Shown in pieces: positions 49,016-60,999 of a DNA stretch of 64,000 nt. The number at the start of each line of letters is the position of its first letter. The stretch's first letter is position 1. The position numbers and the translations under genes were made by a program. Origin of the DNA: Paulownia fortunei. Lineage: Eukaryota; Streptophyta; Magnoliopsida; Lamiales; Paulowniaceae. A model generated the notes under the pieces. It was given only the letters and a program-made list of their open reading frames with translations, was not told the origin of the DNA and ran no database searches. The DNA is taken from positions 18,506,278 through 18,570,277 of the forward strand of contig CM033120.1 in the NCBI GenBank assembly GCA_019321725.1, written 5' to 3'.

Positions 49016-50832
49016 ACCAGAATTGAAGAATACGCTAGGGAAAATGTGAATGGGCTTAAATTTCCACTGACATTTTTGTCTTCATTGCACCTGCATCCTC
49101 ACCCATCAAGGAAAATTCCGACAAGAATCTCTAATCAATTAATGTCAATTTCGCTCATCATACTAAGGTTTTTCATCTCCTTTGTAAAGTTTTGGTCCAC
49201 TCAAATCATTGCCGGTTCTTCAAATCTTCGTTTTTACCCCCGTAATTTGTCATATATTGTATCTTGATCTCTGGGAGACAAACATCACTCCTAATGTAGG
49301 TCTGTGTTATTACTACCATCATAAGGGGTGAAATTGTCAAATTAACAAAAGCTGGGCGAAGTGAAGTAAGTTTAATCAGTACTATAATTTAACCAAGTCT
49401 TGGCATTTAATTTTTGGGGACATACAATAATAATACCCTGGATATGACAATTAATTACCTAGTTCTAATTGAACACCTATACAATTTATTGACATCAACG
49501 AATGCACAGTTTAATTTGACGACCAACACCTAAGACAAATCAACTACTTCACGGGTAGATATGATGAATCATAATTCAAGATCAAGAAAAACTACTATCA
49601 ACAATTGAATTGAATTGAATTGCTTCAAGGGTGGGCTAAGTACCTGTAGCAAGATTGGACGGGACATTGATTTCAACTTGGTACTTGAATTCTGTAATTA
49701 ATTGCTTTCACATGGCAATATATATTGCCGGAAAAGTTAGGAGAATGGATTGGTCCATGTCTTTCATTCCATGTGTCCGAATAAAACTACCGTAAATATT
49801 CTCACTAATTTAGCATTCTTGACATCTCTCACATACTGGGCTAATGAGCTAATGTGACATTGCTCAAGTGAGATTATAAAATTTTACTTTTCTAATATTT
49901 TTATGACATGACATCATCATATAAATATTTAATAATTTACAAATAATACAAAATATGTAGCAAGAAATTTCATAGTCTAAGAATATATAATAATATTCAA
50001 GTGTGTAACATGATCCCACCTGACCTAAATGTATAGCGAGCACAACCAACTAACAATTATTCAAAGAATAATGAATATAGGAGAGGCAAACTCCAAATAC
50101 ACCACGCTTTTGAAATTTCAACTCAATAAAGTTGCAAAATTCTTGCCTCAACTCTACTATTCGACATCACCATTACTAAGCACAAACGCTCATGCTATTC
50201 TGCTGGAAATCAATGCCCACCATGCCTTTAGCACACCCAATAACAATAATTCAATAGGACCACATATAAAAGGATAAAGGGTCATAAGTAGGTTTCAAAA
50301 ATTGGATTCCCAGCAGAAGTTGACCATGTAGCACATTTTTTACTGGACCAAACTGTTGACATGTTTTTGCCAACTAAATGAAAAGGTATACTTTAAAAGT
50401 AAAAAAGAAGGGCAGAACATTGCACAATATACCACCCTCCTGACTATTAGAGCAACAATTCCAATCAATCAGCGTAAATTAAAACATAAAAGAAAAAAAA
50501 AAAAAAAAAGAACAAAGATCTAGTACCACTACATCAAATTTACTATCTCTTTGCACGTTTGGAAAAATGAAAAAATTCAGTGGCACATACACTGCACTGA
50601 GGTTAATCGTGAGATTTTTTTAATAAAAAAAATAAAATATGAAAAAACGAAAAAAAGAAAATAGCATAAACGAAGAAATACCAAAAAGAATAAACGATTT
50701 AATTGCTAATTTGCTGAAAAAATAATTTACAGTGGGCTACAGTTTTACCCCAAAATTGTACAACCAAACTATTGTTGTCCAGGTTTTCTGATGCTCATTT
50801 TCCTCTTCTTCCTATCTATGGCCATGGATTGA

Positions 50833-52109
50833 TTAAGAAGACATGTTAACATGCAATGTGGCCTTCATGCTAGAGTTACAGACGGGGCATGCCTGGAGCT
50901 GGTTGGACCCACTCCCGCAAACGTTGCAGAGGCAGAGGTGCCTGCACGGCAGCAGCAGCACGCACGACTCCCTCTCCCCACAACTCCTGCACGTCCTGTC
51001 ACTGAAGTAACTGTTCCCGTCGCCAACCTTATCCGGCGCATCCCCGGCTTCAATAACCCTCCCGTGATCAGTGCTGCCACAGCAGGACTCGACGTCCTCC
51101 TCATCCTCCCCCACGGCAGCTCGGCCACCCACTCCATCGGAGACGCGTTCTTCGCCTCCGACGTGCGCCAGGACTTGTTCGAGGTTTGTGCGCAGGGAAT
51201 TGGCGGTGGCCTCGTTTGTTTGGGCCAAGTCTCTCCACAATTGGTTTTCAACGTAAAGACTCTTCACTCTTTCTTGAAGGACCAAATTTAATTTGCCCAT
51301 TCTCTGAATTTGCTCCTCTTTTTCCTTCAATTTCTTCAACGCCCCTTCTCCTACTGCGGCCACCAACAATTTTGCTTGTTGCTTTTGCCTCTCTTCTAAT
51401 TCCAATCTGATTTTCTTCGTCTGCAAAATCACCACAAAAAAAAATAAAAATAAAAATAAAAATCAGAAATTGAATTCAGAATAGAAAGTGGCAACTTTAT
51501 GAATTTCATGCGCGCATGTTGTACACACTCATGTAGATGAATCTAAAGATCAGAATAAAGATTAACGGCTTACATGTTGAGAGATGATGGTATCGATCTC
51601 CAACTGGTATTGCTGGATTTGAGGCAAGATATTTTCATCGATAAAAGACGGTAACTGAGAGACGCTATTCTTATTCTGGGGTGCGGGTGCAGGAAAATTA
51701 GGTGTGGCGTACAATTGGTCAATGGAGTCTCTGGAGCGCTTTCTTGGAGCAGCAACATTGTAGGTAAGCCCGCTGTCGGTGTTGATGGAAGTTTTGGCGT
51801 GCATCGAATCACAAACTACTGGTTGATAAAAAGAGTGATTCCCCGGCAATGTTGTGGGGAAGGGAATTCCCGGAAAACGCATATGCTGTCCGTTGTAGGC
51901 AGAAATCAAGTTCCCTTGATTGGAAGGATACACCAAATCTCTGCAAATATTATCAAACAAACACATCTGTCAGAACAAAGAAGAAGAAATCTGATTCCGA
52001 AGAAAGAAAAGAACAAGAAAACCCGAAACGTGGAATGGATGCAATAATATAACCTGTCTTGGACGAGTTGCGGAGGAAAAAGATTGAGATGTGTTGCTTC
52101 AACTGCCAT
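50833..52109 (-). CDS. BOI-type RING E3 ubiquitin ligase, 3 exons
   Basis: A 336-aa ubiquitin ligase of the BOI (BOTRYTIS SUSCEPTIBLE1 INTERACTOR) and BRG group. Exons, in transcript order, are 52054-52109, 51574-51940 and 50833-51420; all phases join to 1011 nt. The N-terminus (MAVEATHLNLFPPQLV) and a nuclear-type basic patch (PRKRSRD) precede a predicted coiled coil, which starts at the end of exon 2 and fills the first half of exon 3 (KKIRLELEERQKQQAK...). The conserved WRD region follows (ENQLWRDLAQTNEATANSL). A C-terminal C3HC4 RING closes the protein: CRSCGERESCVLLLPCRHLC, then CNVC and ACPVC. By family knowledge BOI and BRG proteins damp defence, cell death and gibberellin responses. 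A TATA-like TAAATAAATA (minus strand, near 52271-52280) lies about 165 bases upstream. Confidence 0.92.
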
Positions 52110-52631
52110 GAGAACAGAATGAAGTCTTCCTTTGTTTTTGTGCCTTTGCTTTTCTGGGTTGGTTTGATTACAGGGAGAGAAGTGGGGAGAGAATATTGAG
52201 AGGAACAAAATTGCATGCAATGGAATAGAGGGGTGGCGCGACTAGAGAGAATAAATGGGCTTTGTGGGATTATTTATTTAAGCATTTGGTTTTGGATAGA
52301 GTGAATCCATCCAAAAATTTAGGAAAGATAATCGAGAGAAAAAAGCGAGATAAAGTCTAGAGCGAGAACTTCGATATTTGAATTGAATTTAGCAAAACCA
52401 AGCGTATATGGCTGATTATGTAGTAAATATATATATTAAAAGGGAAGGTGTTGATAAATAAATACACAAAATCTGGCTGAGCTACGCATTAAATATTTGT
52501 CCCTATTTCCAACTCCTCTAACCATAAATGACCCCCCAAAGTCCCCATAATTAAAGCCTCATTCGCGGTTTCCCTATTCTTGCAACGGTCTCACCTTCAG
52601 GTGCAATTCAGTAAATTCACGTCGAATTAAG

Positions 52632-52823
52632 TGACGTGGTTGACGTGGCTGTGAGTTTCAATGCAGTAACTGACACGTCGGGTCTCCGCCACGTTGCAAG
52701 TGCAGGTACAGGACCCCACATCACCGTACGCTACAGTTCGGGTCAAGTCCAAGGGATCTTTTTAATTACGAGTTGTGTTTCGATAAACGTGAGGGGTAGT
52801 GGTCCCCCACCGCACAGCACGTG
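52632..52823. promoter_or_regulatory. Cluster of ACGT-core motifs upstream of the BOI-like gene
   Basis: TGACGTGG occurs twice (52632-52639, 52641-52648), followed by GACACGTCG near 52672-52680, CCACGTTG at 52689-52696 and the palindromic G-box CACGTG at 52818-52823. The stretch is clearly richer in GC than its surroundings. Such motifs bind bZIP and bHLH factors in abscisic-acid, stress and light responses. They lie 0.5-0.7 kb upstream of the start codon of the minus-strand BOI-like gene; control of that gene is inference. Confidence 0.5.
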
Positions 52824-54626
52824 TGAGGTGTGCTGATCCGGATGCAGTCGATTATTTTAATATTGGGAACTTAGAACCCGGGTGCCACGGCCCTTTGGGC
52901 CCGCTTCTGAGGGAAAGGCATTGCGTGGGACCCATTGCCTTTTTGTTTCATCTTGCGGTTTCGCGGTTTTGTTACCTTGTCCCCATTCCTTAACCGATGT
53001 GTCTGGGCACGGACAACCTTGCATACGTCGGGAGTTATCGTCTGCTGCGCTGGTGTATCACTTGGTTAGATACTCCTTCCCTTAAAATTAGCTATTTGCC
53101 CAGAAAGAAAAAGTATTTTATTAGATTTGGAATTAATTGACTTCAACCCAAAAACAATTGGAAAGTAGAATATCTTTATTTAAGGAATAATCTTCTTCAA
53201 TGAAGTTACACGGCACTCCAATTAATTAATTGAAGTAACTACAACACAAGATTATAGGCTTTATTTGAGATTACCAATAAGTATAGGATTTGGAAATTCA
53301 ATATATGAAGAAAATTGATCATCATCACTCTCTAGCATAATTTAAGAGAAAAACTAATAGAAAAAAAATCTTAAAACAAGGTTTTATAATTAAATATACC
53401 AAAATAAAAATTTATTTACAAAATAATATTAAAATTGCAATAAATTATATTTATGGTACGTACTCTAAAAACTTGGTATACTACATGTTATATCGATTTC
53501 GATGTAACATTTTAATGATGTGAACAAGTACGTGATAGTTAGTACTTTTCCATCACTTTAAATAATATATCTCTCATTTTAAATTGAAATATAAATGATA
53601 TGAACAAGAATGGTAATTTTTTGTTTTTCAATTTCAAGATTAAAAAAAAAAAAGAACAATATAATTGCAGTATTGTTTATGAGTCCCATGTGATGTATGC
53701 TCTAGGCAAATGCTTACAACTAGGTCACCATTGCATTACTTGATTTTTCAGATATGACCATGATCGCAAGCAAAACTTCATATTTAGGTTATATATATAT
53801 ATATAATTCTACTTATGTATATATATATATATAATTCTACCTAACATAAGTCTATTAATATATCAAGTGGCAGACAAAGGGTTGATCAAATCCAAAACAA
53901 TCAAACTATCATGTATAGCACCCGCCCTGATTTCCTTTATTCTTTTATACTGATGATTAGAACGTCACATCCACATATAAATGGTACACTATTAATCAAA
54001 CTTTATAAGGTACATATTGAGGTGTAATTATTGAAGCATGCTAAGCAATAGCAGTCCAACTTTCTAACCTATTTCACATGCATTCATATTAAGGTACAAA
54101 AACTGATTCCATCGAGATTAAGGAGAAGCACCGCTTCAATTATTCATTTTATCTTAATAATTGGCCCGAATTTCTTAGAATACTGACGCGGATAATAAAT
54201 GTCTTTAGAAGAAGTATGAAATTGGCCATGAAAAAAAGGTAAAATTCCCAAAGTAGGATGTGATTCGTATTAAAATCCATAGATAAGTTCGACCTGAGTA
54301 CGACTCATATTGAAATGCATTTTGTCAATCACATGATATATCCATTATACATGACTACCACATGTACAAGCTAAAATCTAAAAATAGTACACCTAACCCT
54401 TGCATTAATGGTATGTAATTACTTTTTAACAATTTTTTATATCCTATTTATCCATTACTTCATTTATCCATTTTGTACGAGAATTCTAACTTTATAATAG
54501 AAGGATTTAATTGGGTCACTACAACAAATCTAACGGCTTTTGTATGTTCAGTAAACAAGAATAAGAGATCTAAGAGTTCTTATGATGTCATTGAAGTAAA
54601 AATCAATTCTAAACCTCATGAAATAG

Positions 54627-54629
<3 letters not shown>

Positions 54630-54661
<32 letters not shown>
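54630..54661. repeat. (AT)n microsatellite
   Basis: An uninterrupted AT run of about 16 units, seen directly, in intergenic sequence. Confidence 0.9.
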
Positions 54662-54663
<2 letters not shown>

Positions 54664-57600
54664 TGGACATTGATGGCCGTCCAGTAAGAGTCCCACTAGG
54701 ACTGCTAAACACAACACAATGACGCAATTGAAAGTTAGAATAGTCCATCCTCTCTTCAATGCTTCAATGAATATAAATCAATAATTGTTGCTTGATCAGC
54801 ACTAATAGAAAAGCGTAACACAATGTGTTTAGTGGTTTAGAAAAAGATTATGCTTAAAGTGGAGGGGATCCACAAGATTGTATAACTTGTCTTTTTATTA
54901 TGATTACTCACCCCCCCACACCCATATGCATGTTCAGTTGTTCACACCCATCAATTGAATATTAAAAACACAATTAGAGTTTTACGCTTAGGTATTTGAA
55001 TCAAACGCCAACTGGCTGCAGTTCTGTTGCTAAACAATTCTATAAAGAAGAGAAGTCCCACCTTTTCTTGATTTAATTTATTCAGTTGTCATGGAATCAA
55101 ATCATTAACTTATCAGCAAAAGGAAACCTCTGATCATTCCGCAATTATAAAACCAAAACTCGATGTTGGAATAATATATTTGCGACTACTTTTCCTTTTT
55201 TCATTTTTATTTTTATTTTTTAAACAAAATTGTTGGGCCAGGCAACGGGGACGGTCCATCTTCTTGTTATTTTTTTCGTGCATTCGGCGGCATTAATTGA
55301 TGACTATCTTCTTCGAATATTTATTTGGTCCGAATTTCTAAATCTTGTTCATATTTGTGTAGTTTTCCAAATTTATAGTCCTTGAATGAGATTGACAAAG
55401 CCATTCAAAAAATTGGAAATAAAGGTGATCAGGCTGGCAAATATTATTTAAACATGCTTGTCACAATCGAAACAACGTTTAGAATCAAGTAAGGGGTTGA
55501 GTTTGTTCTAAGCCGGGTTTCTTTTACTACTTTCTTAGACATTATTCTTGAAGTTGAATCTTGACACACAACTAAAATTTGAGAAATATACCAAATCAGT
55601 TTTTTTTTTTTTAAATATATTTGTGCTGTTCTTCATAGAATTAAGAATCCTAATTCTATAATATAAAAATCAAATCAAATCAAATCTCTTAGAGATTAAG
55701 GATTTCAAATTATTATTATTTTTAAGTAATTGAGTCAAATCCAACTACAAAAAGATCAATATAAAATAAAGCAAAGCTATTTATAAAGTTGTCGTGCTTT
55801 TCTACCAAAAGTAGTTAAAGGGAAGCACTCCATATACACTTGAAAATTAAAATTTTACTTTTTCCTTTTGGACTACGGCCTTAATGCGTTTTTCCTGTAT
55901 TTTGATTCATTTCTGATTTTTATTTTCAATTTTTGGAATCTAAATAAAAAGAAATTGGATTCATAGTTCAATGATTCGTATTGTCTCGTGATAACTTGGA
56001 AAGGGGGGGATTTGTAGTATTTAGATAGTACGCAACAACCAACAGCCTTGTTTAGATTGATTAGTCTCACACAACTTTCAGTTAAAACATTTCAATTACA
56101 TCAATTGGTCATAGGTATATTAGGTGATGGCTTGACCAAGCAATTACTGAACATTTTGTTTTACCTAAAAATTGTTGTAGATTGATCATTTTTCCTGAGA
56201 AAGTTGAGAAGTCAATTTTTTTTTTTTATTTATGTTCCTGATATTTCTTTCTTATAAAGTCTGGGATTCGACAATTAATAAGAATTATTTAAAAAAAAAA
56301 AAAAAGGGGGCAGCAGCCGAAACGTTACGTACAATTAAATTTGAGATCATAACATACAAAACTGAGAAACAAAGTTATTAATCCGATAGAAACGCGTAGA
56401 CTGCACATCATGAAATGAAATGAAATGGAAACCGAATCGATTGTGATTGGACTTGTCCTTTCTTTGCATTTTCATTTTTGTCTAAGAATCGCCAAATTTT
56501 GTCTAATTATGATCAGACCCAACAATGTTTGTCTACTAATTCAATCACGTCATTTTTATTTAATCAGTGTCTTAAAATAATTTTTAATTTTTTGAAATAA
56601 TTTATCACTTTGATTTATCATTCCAAAACTTAATATATTCTATTATTATTTATTATCTACTTAGATACAAAAAATAAATTAGTTATTACTACAATAAAAA
56701 AAATAATTATATTTATTAACAAGAAAGTCATTTTTTCAAGATGAAGGAGTACTATCTTTTCATTTTAAGTTTCATGTTAGCTTGGCTTTATTTTTAATTG
56801 TCATGACACTTTGAAGAACAAATATAAAAAATAATTCTTCTTCACACGGCGCATGATGCATCCTGTTTTGCCTCATTTCTATGTTCGTCAATAGTAAGTA
56901 TTGTTATAATTATTGTGGCTGCCTCAGTCATGTCACAAGTTTGATATTATAATTTTGTACATTATCTGTATTTGACTACTTTTTTTAATTCGAGAAAAAA
57001 ACAATTAATTAATAAAATACTAAGTCATATTGTTTTTCAAGCAAAATATGATTCTCTCCCAATTATTTATGAGCTAGCTCTTGATATCATTATCTCTTTA
57101 ACACACACACACACACACACACAAGAACAATTCTAATTAACTAAAATGGGCCACTTGTGAAACATGACAGCAATTAATGATTCATCATGTTATGAATGGT
57201 TTAATTTTCTATCGACTTAGTTGTCAACGCAATATATACGTATATATATATAAAGAAATGAATTTGGGAAATTATTTGAGTCTGAATGTTGAATATTCAG
57301 TATTCGTGAATGGCGGCACATCACGGATAACAAAATGTGAACCACCTTACATCACAGATAAGCTTAATGCTATATAGTTAATATCATTCTCTTATTGGTT
57401 GCAAAGCCTCTCCAATAATTGATGTCATTTTTTCAGAAATTATAGTTTGAATTAAGTTTCATTGAATCAAAATTAATTATATGACAGGTGAAATATATTT
57501 ATTATATAATTGGTGTGTAATTAAAAAAAAATATCAATTATATATCAATTATAATAATACTTATTATGTATTAATTGAATTTAGCTAAATTTGAAGTTGA

Positions 57601-58095
57601 GCCGTCAGTCCACACCCACCATCGTACAATTATATATTCCGGCCTTTCAAAGCACAATCCATTTGTTAAATCAAGATTATAATTTTTTTTTAATGTATAT
57701 AACCAAAAAAAATAAATAAATTAATGATAAAATATATAGTGACAACAAAGTAATTACGAAATATTCAAATAAGTCAATTGTAAAATTCCACATATATAGA
57801 AAACTATTGGTACAGTGATGTTATATTCATTCAAGAGATCATGAGTGCTTTATCAATTGGAATTAGATTAAACAGCTATCATCCACAATAAGATCAGTTC
57901 AATGCATGAAAAATATCACAAGATCTTCTTATTTCTTGAGAATGGAACATGGGATTCAGCTAAGAATACCAGTATTTTTTTCACAAGTCAATGTTAAGAA
58001 GACCCGATGATAAGACATTACGTTAAAAATGATTTTGATGGGTTTTTCACGTTAATAAGACATTGATGTATGTAATAAGCATTTCACCTTACGTG

Positions 58096-58199
58096 TAGAC
58101 TATCTTTTTTAATTTTCAAAGATTAGTGTATAGACTATCTTTTTTTTTTTTAATTTTCAAAGATCAGTGTACAGACTATATTTTTTAATTATCAAAGAT
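58096..58199. repeat. Three-copy tandem repeat, ~28-41 bp units
   Basis: Copies at 58096-58130, 58131-58171 and 58172-58199 share AGACTAT, a T run, AATT(T/A)TCAAAGAT and (first two) (T/C)AGTGTA. The units differ mostly in T-run length. Seen directly; no function is apparent. Confidence 0.8.
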
Positions 58200-59915
58200 A
58201 TTTGGAGAAGTTCAAGTCTAAATTCATTATATATCAAATAAATTAACATTTATTAGATGATTTATTAGATGTATAGAAACAAATTTAGATTAAATTTTTT
58301 CATATATTCCCGTGTCTAATTTCGCAGGCCAGGGACGTTTTATTTGATTGCGATTAGTTGTTTTTCGTGAAGCACCTTTTCCTTTTCAAAATTTGACATA
58401 ATTGTAGCATCGCTATATAAAGCCAAAAAAGTTGTGTTGAAAGATTGTGTAAAAGCTGGAAAAGATTAGTGAGAAAGGTGGATTGAAGTAACCCCAAAGT
58501 TTTGAATAAGTTGAACTTGATTTTGAATGGAATTACTCATTTCTAACGTTGAAATAAATTAGTTTATCCACTTGGGGCTGCTAAATTGAAATGGAGGCTG
58601 ATGTTTGTACATATTTTGAGGCCAAAAATGGGGTCAGCAGTGAATCTAATCAAACCATGTACTGTTTTGTGGGCCAAGATAGGTTTGCTGATGTTGATGT
58701 TTATGTTTGATATTTGATTTTAATCAGTTTTGATTTCTTCCATCCTAAAATGAACTGTTTGTGATGATAAGATACAGGCAGGATCAACAATCCACTACTA
58801 GTTTGATTGGTAATCAGAATTATGCCATATCATACGCTACTGTACATGATAATTTTCCTAGTTCAAATAGACTCTTCCATACTTGTCCTACTTTGATTTT
58901 TTTATTTTTTTTATTTTTTATAAATTGCAATAAAATAATCAGGTTGGTTCTCAATTTGGGCATTTTTAAAGCCTTCTTGAATATTGAGGTTTTCAATAAA
59001 CTCAAGTCCAATTGGGCCCATATCAGGCTTAAAATTTTCAAGTCAATATTTAGCCTTGGGCTCCAGGGTGACGTGCTTGAAAATTATTTTTATCAGTTTG
59101 TGTTTTTGAACCAGCCACGATCCATTGTTAATTGTCGATTTCAACTGAAAAAAAAACAACAACACATTTTTAGTTCGGAAGAGCTAAAATTGACAAGTGT
59201 CGAAGTCGTGCAAGCCTATGTTTTATTATTTCTTGAGAGATCTATCCGCGTTTATTCCTCATGACTTGGGTAATAATTTTTTTGTAGTATTAGGCTCCTC
59301 TTCTGCAATTGGGAAAATGCTAATGGTGCCACCATCTTCTCACTACTCATATTACTCTGAAGAGCAGAGAGGTTGTCTTCATGTTCAACTAAATTGCTTG
59401 ATGTGTATATTTCTGATTTACATCAATTAAATCAATTTATAGTAGTATAATTTTTTCCTAATTGATCAATTTAGTTGTATATGCTATTGCTAACTCCAAG
59501 ACATGCTAAAGCCCAATTACAGTTTGTTAACCCACATTTTTTCGCCTGAGCCCAATATTTGTGTAGCATTAGTGTATTTTAATAGATTGGCCGAAAATTT
59601 ATGGCCCAAAACTTGATGAATTCGAATTCGAGTCAATTTGGGCAAATGTCAACCTTCACACTTTTTCTCTGCATCACTATTCATATCTTATTTGCTACAA
59701 ATTGAATAAAATGGATGATGGGGGATCGGCCGCGACCAATGGACCCCGCCGTAATAATCTCCGTCTGAGAAATGTATTTCATTATCACGAGCTATTCTGG
59801 CTATCATCAGAATTAATAGGATTCCAAGTTTAAGGAGGTGAAAAGTGTGCCTGTGAATTTCTATTTCCTATTCATATTATTACAAAATAATTACGTTGTA
59901 CTACGAAGAACCTTA

Positions 59916-59990
59916 GGGCCCAATGGTAGAGCTAACTTGTTCTGAGGCGTTTGAATTCTCTAAGTCGCCAAGCGTTCGAATCCACAGCCC
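59916..59990 (+). repeat. tRNA-derived, SINE-like sequence
   Basis: An A-box-like TGGTAGAGCTA (59924-59934) and a B-box-like GTTCGAATCC (59974-59983) lie about 50 bases apart, the layout of an internal Pol III promoter. The segment begins GGGCCC and ends AGCCC, but the T-stem and acceptor stem do not pair well, so it is not a functional tRNA gene. No clear poly(A) tail or target duplication was found. It is best read as a SINE head or an old tRNA-derived fragment. Confidence 0.4.
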
Positions 59991-60234
59991 TGATTTCTTC
60001 CTTAAAATTCAAGGTAAGGAAAAGACAATATAGCCCTTGCTCGTCCTACATTAAAATAAAATTACTCCTTGCCAGATGCGCGTCAGCTAGGGTTAGCAGT
60101 GACTCTCTCTCTCTCTCTCTCTCTGCAAAATAAAATCCATCTCCAGTTACACAAAAGGGGTTTAGGTTTGAGTTTGTTGTGGCCATTGATTCCCTGAATC
60201 CATATTCCAGTTCATAAGAGCTCATCGAGCAATC

Positions 60235-60999
60235 ATGAGAAAATCACTGCGCCAGGACAAACCACCCGTAGAAGGGCCCGCGCCAACAACCGAATCGGAA
60301 TTCTCATTTACCCTAGCCCGAGTGGCGGTGGCCCAGATCTGTCAATCGATGGGCTTCAAGGGAGCCCAAAACACGGCCCTCGAAGCCCTCACCGACATCG
60401 CCACCAGGTACTTGAAATCAATAGCCAAGTTGGCCGCAGCCTCCGCCAATTCCAACGGCCGCACTCAATCAAACCTCCCCGACATCATTGTGGCACTCGA
60501 AGACTTGGCATCTGTACAAGGTTTCCCGGGCTCGTCGAGTACAAGATCACGTTCCTTGTACACGTCAGCTGTGATTAAGGATTTGATGAAGTTCGTGGCG
60601 TACACGGATGAAATCCCCTTTGCTCGGCCGTTGCCGCCAAGGGGAATTTTTTTGAAATATAGGGGTGATGGGGATAATAGTAGATTGTATTGTGACGGGG
60701 GCAGTTTGAGACATGTGCCGAGGTGGTTACCGGCTGTGCCAGTAGTGGCGGACAAGGAAAAGGGGGAGGAAAGGAAACGGGAAGTGAAATGGGGATCTTT
60801 GGTTGGTAGGGAGGAAAGGGAAGAGGAGAATTGGGGGTGCGGCGAGCGGAAGACGGTGGTAAGGGAGTGGAATAATGAAATTGAAATATCGGGTAAGAGG
60901 GGGAAAGTGAGATTCAAAATGGGAGTGGCAATAGGTAATCCACGGATGGTTGGGAATTTGAAGGGTGCAGGGATTGGAAAAAGGGTTTGGTGCGAGTGA
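60235..60999 (+). CDS. TAF8-like histone-fold (Bromo_TP) protein, possibly frameshifted at the 3' end
   Basis: As read, 254 aa in a single exon. Residues about 22-95 form the bromodomain-associated histone fold (FTLARVAVAQICQSMGF, NTALEALTDIATRYL, PDIIVALEDLA). Then come a short hydroxylated loop, VIKDLMKFVAYTDEIPFARP, and PRWLPAVP, which matches the (I/V)P-x-WLP-x-(F/L)P motif after the fold in TAF8-like proteins. Such proteins belong to, or resemble, the TFIID subunit TAF8 and act in transcription start; At5g15570/At3g02160-type proteins are the likely relatives. The C-terminal half is Glu/Arg-rich, with KVRFKMG. The frame stops at 60997-60999, but another frame stays open to 61327 and carries family-like sequence (see findings). 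The ATG at 60235 follows a CT-rich leader. Confidence 0.75.
   Translation: MRKSLRQDKPPVEGPAPTTESEFSFTLARVAVAQICQSMGFKGAQNTALEALTDIATRYLKSIAKLAAASANSNGRTQSNLPDIIVALEDLASVQGFPGSSSTRSRSLYTSAVIKDLMKFVAYTDEIPFARPLPPRGIFLKYRGDGDNSRLYCDGGSLRHVPRWLPAVPVVADKEKGEERKREVKWGSLVGREEREEENWGCGERKTVVREWNNEIEISGKRGKVRFKMGVAIGNPRMVGNLKGAGIGKRVWCE

Larger units (their letters stand above)
42307..50832. other. Gene-poor intergenic region, 8.5 kb
   Basis: No gene was recognised on either strand; the longest frames are low-complexity or of random composition. It contains poly-T at 43386-43402, A runs near 44016 and 44176, TA microsatellites (44617-44675, about 46764-46786, about 48366-48388), and a (GA)n tract at 48952-49013. 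Two patches rich in GGCCCA/TGGGCC motifs lie at 42820-43220 and 45020-45120. Both neighbouring genes have their 3' ends facing this stretch. Confidence 0.5.
52110..60234. other. Gene-poor intergenic region between divergent BOI-like and TAF8-like genes
   Basis: About 8 kb without a recognisable gene. Apart from the ACGT cluster, it holds a duplicated TA/ATTCTAC block (53788-53841), an (AT)n run at 54630-54661, a (CA)n run at 57105-57123, a three-copy tandem repeat at 58096-58199, a tRNA-derived stretch at 59916-59990, and a (CT)n tract at 60101-60124 in the probable leader of the TAF8-like gene. A 167-residue frame at 58761-59264 was judged not to be a gene. Confidence 0.5.

Noticed and set aside
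50851..51291. 146-residue plus-strand frame over BOI-like exon 3
   Set aside because: Antisense to the RING/WRD exon, whose minus-strand protein is clearly the real one.
58761..59264. 167-residue plus-strand frame in intergenic DNA
   Set aside because: Starts at a non-ATG codon next to an ATG, is rich in Phe/Ile/Leu from AT-rich DNA, and shows no recognisable domain or splice context.
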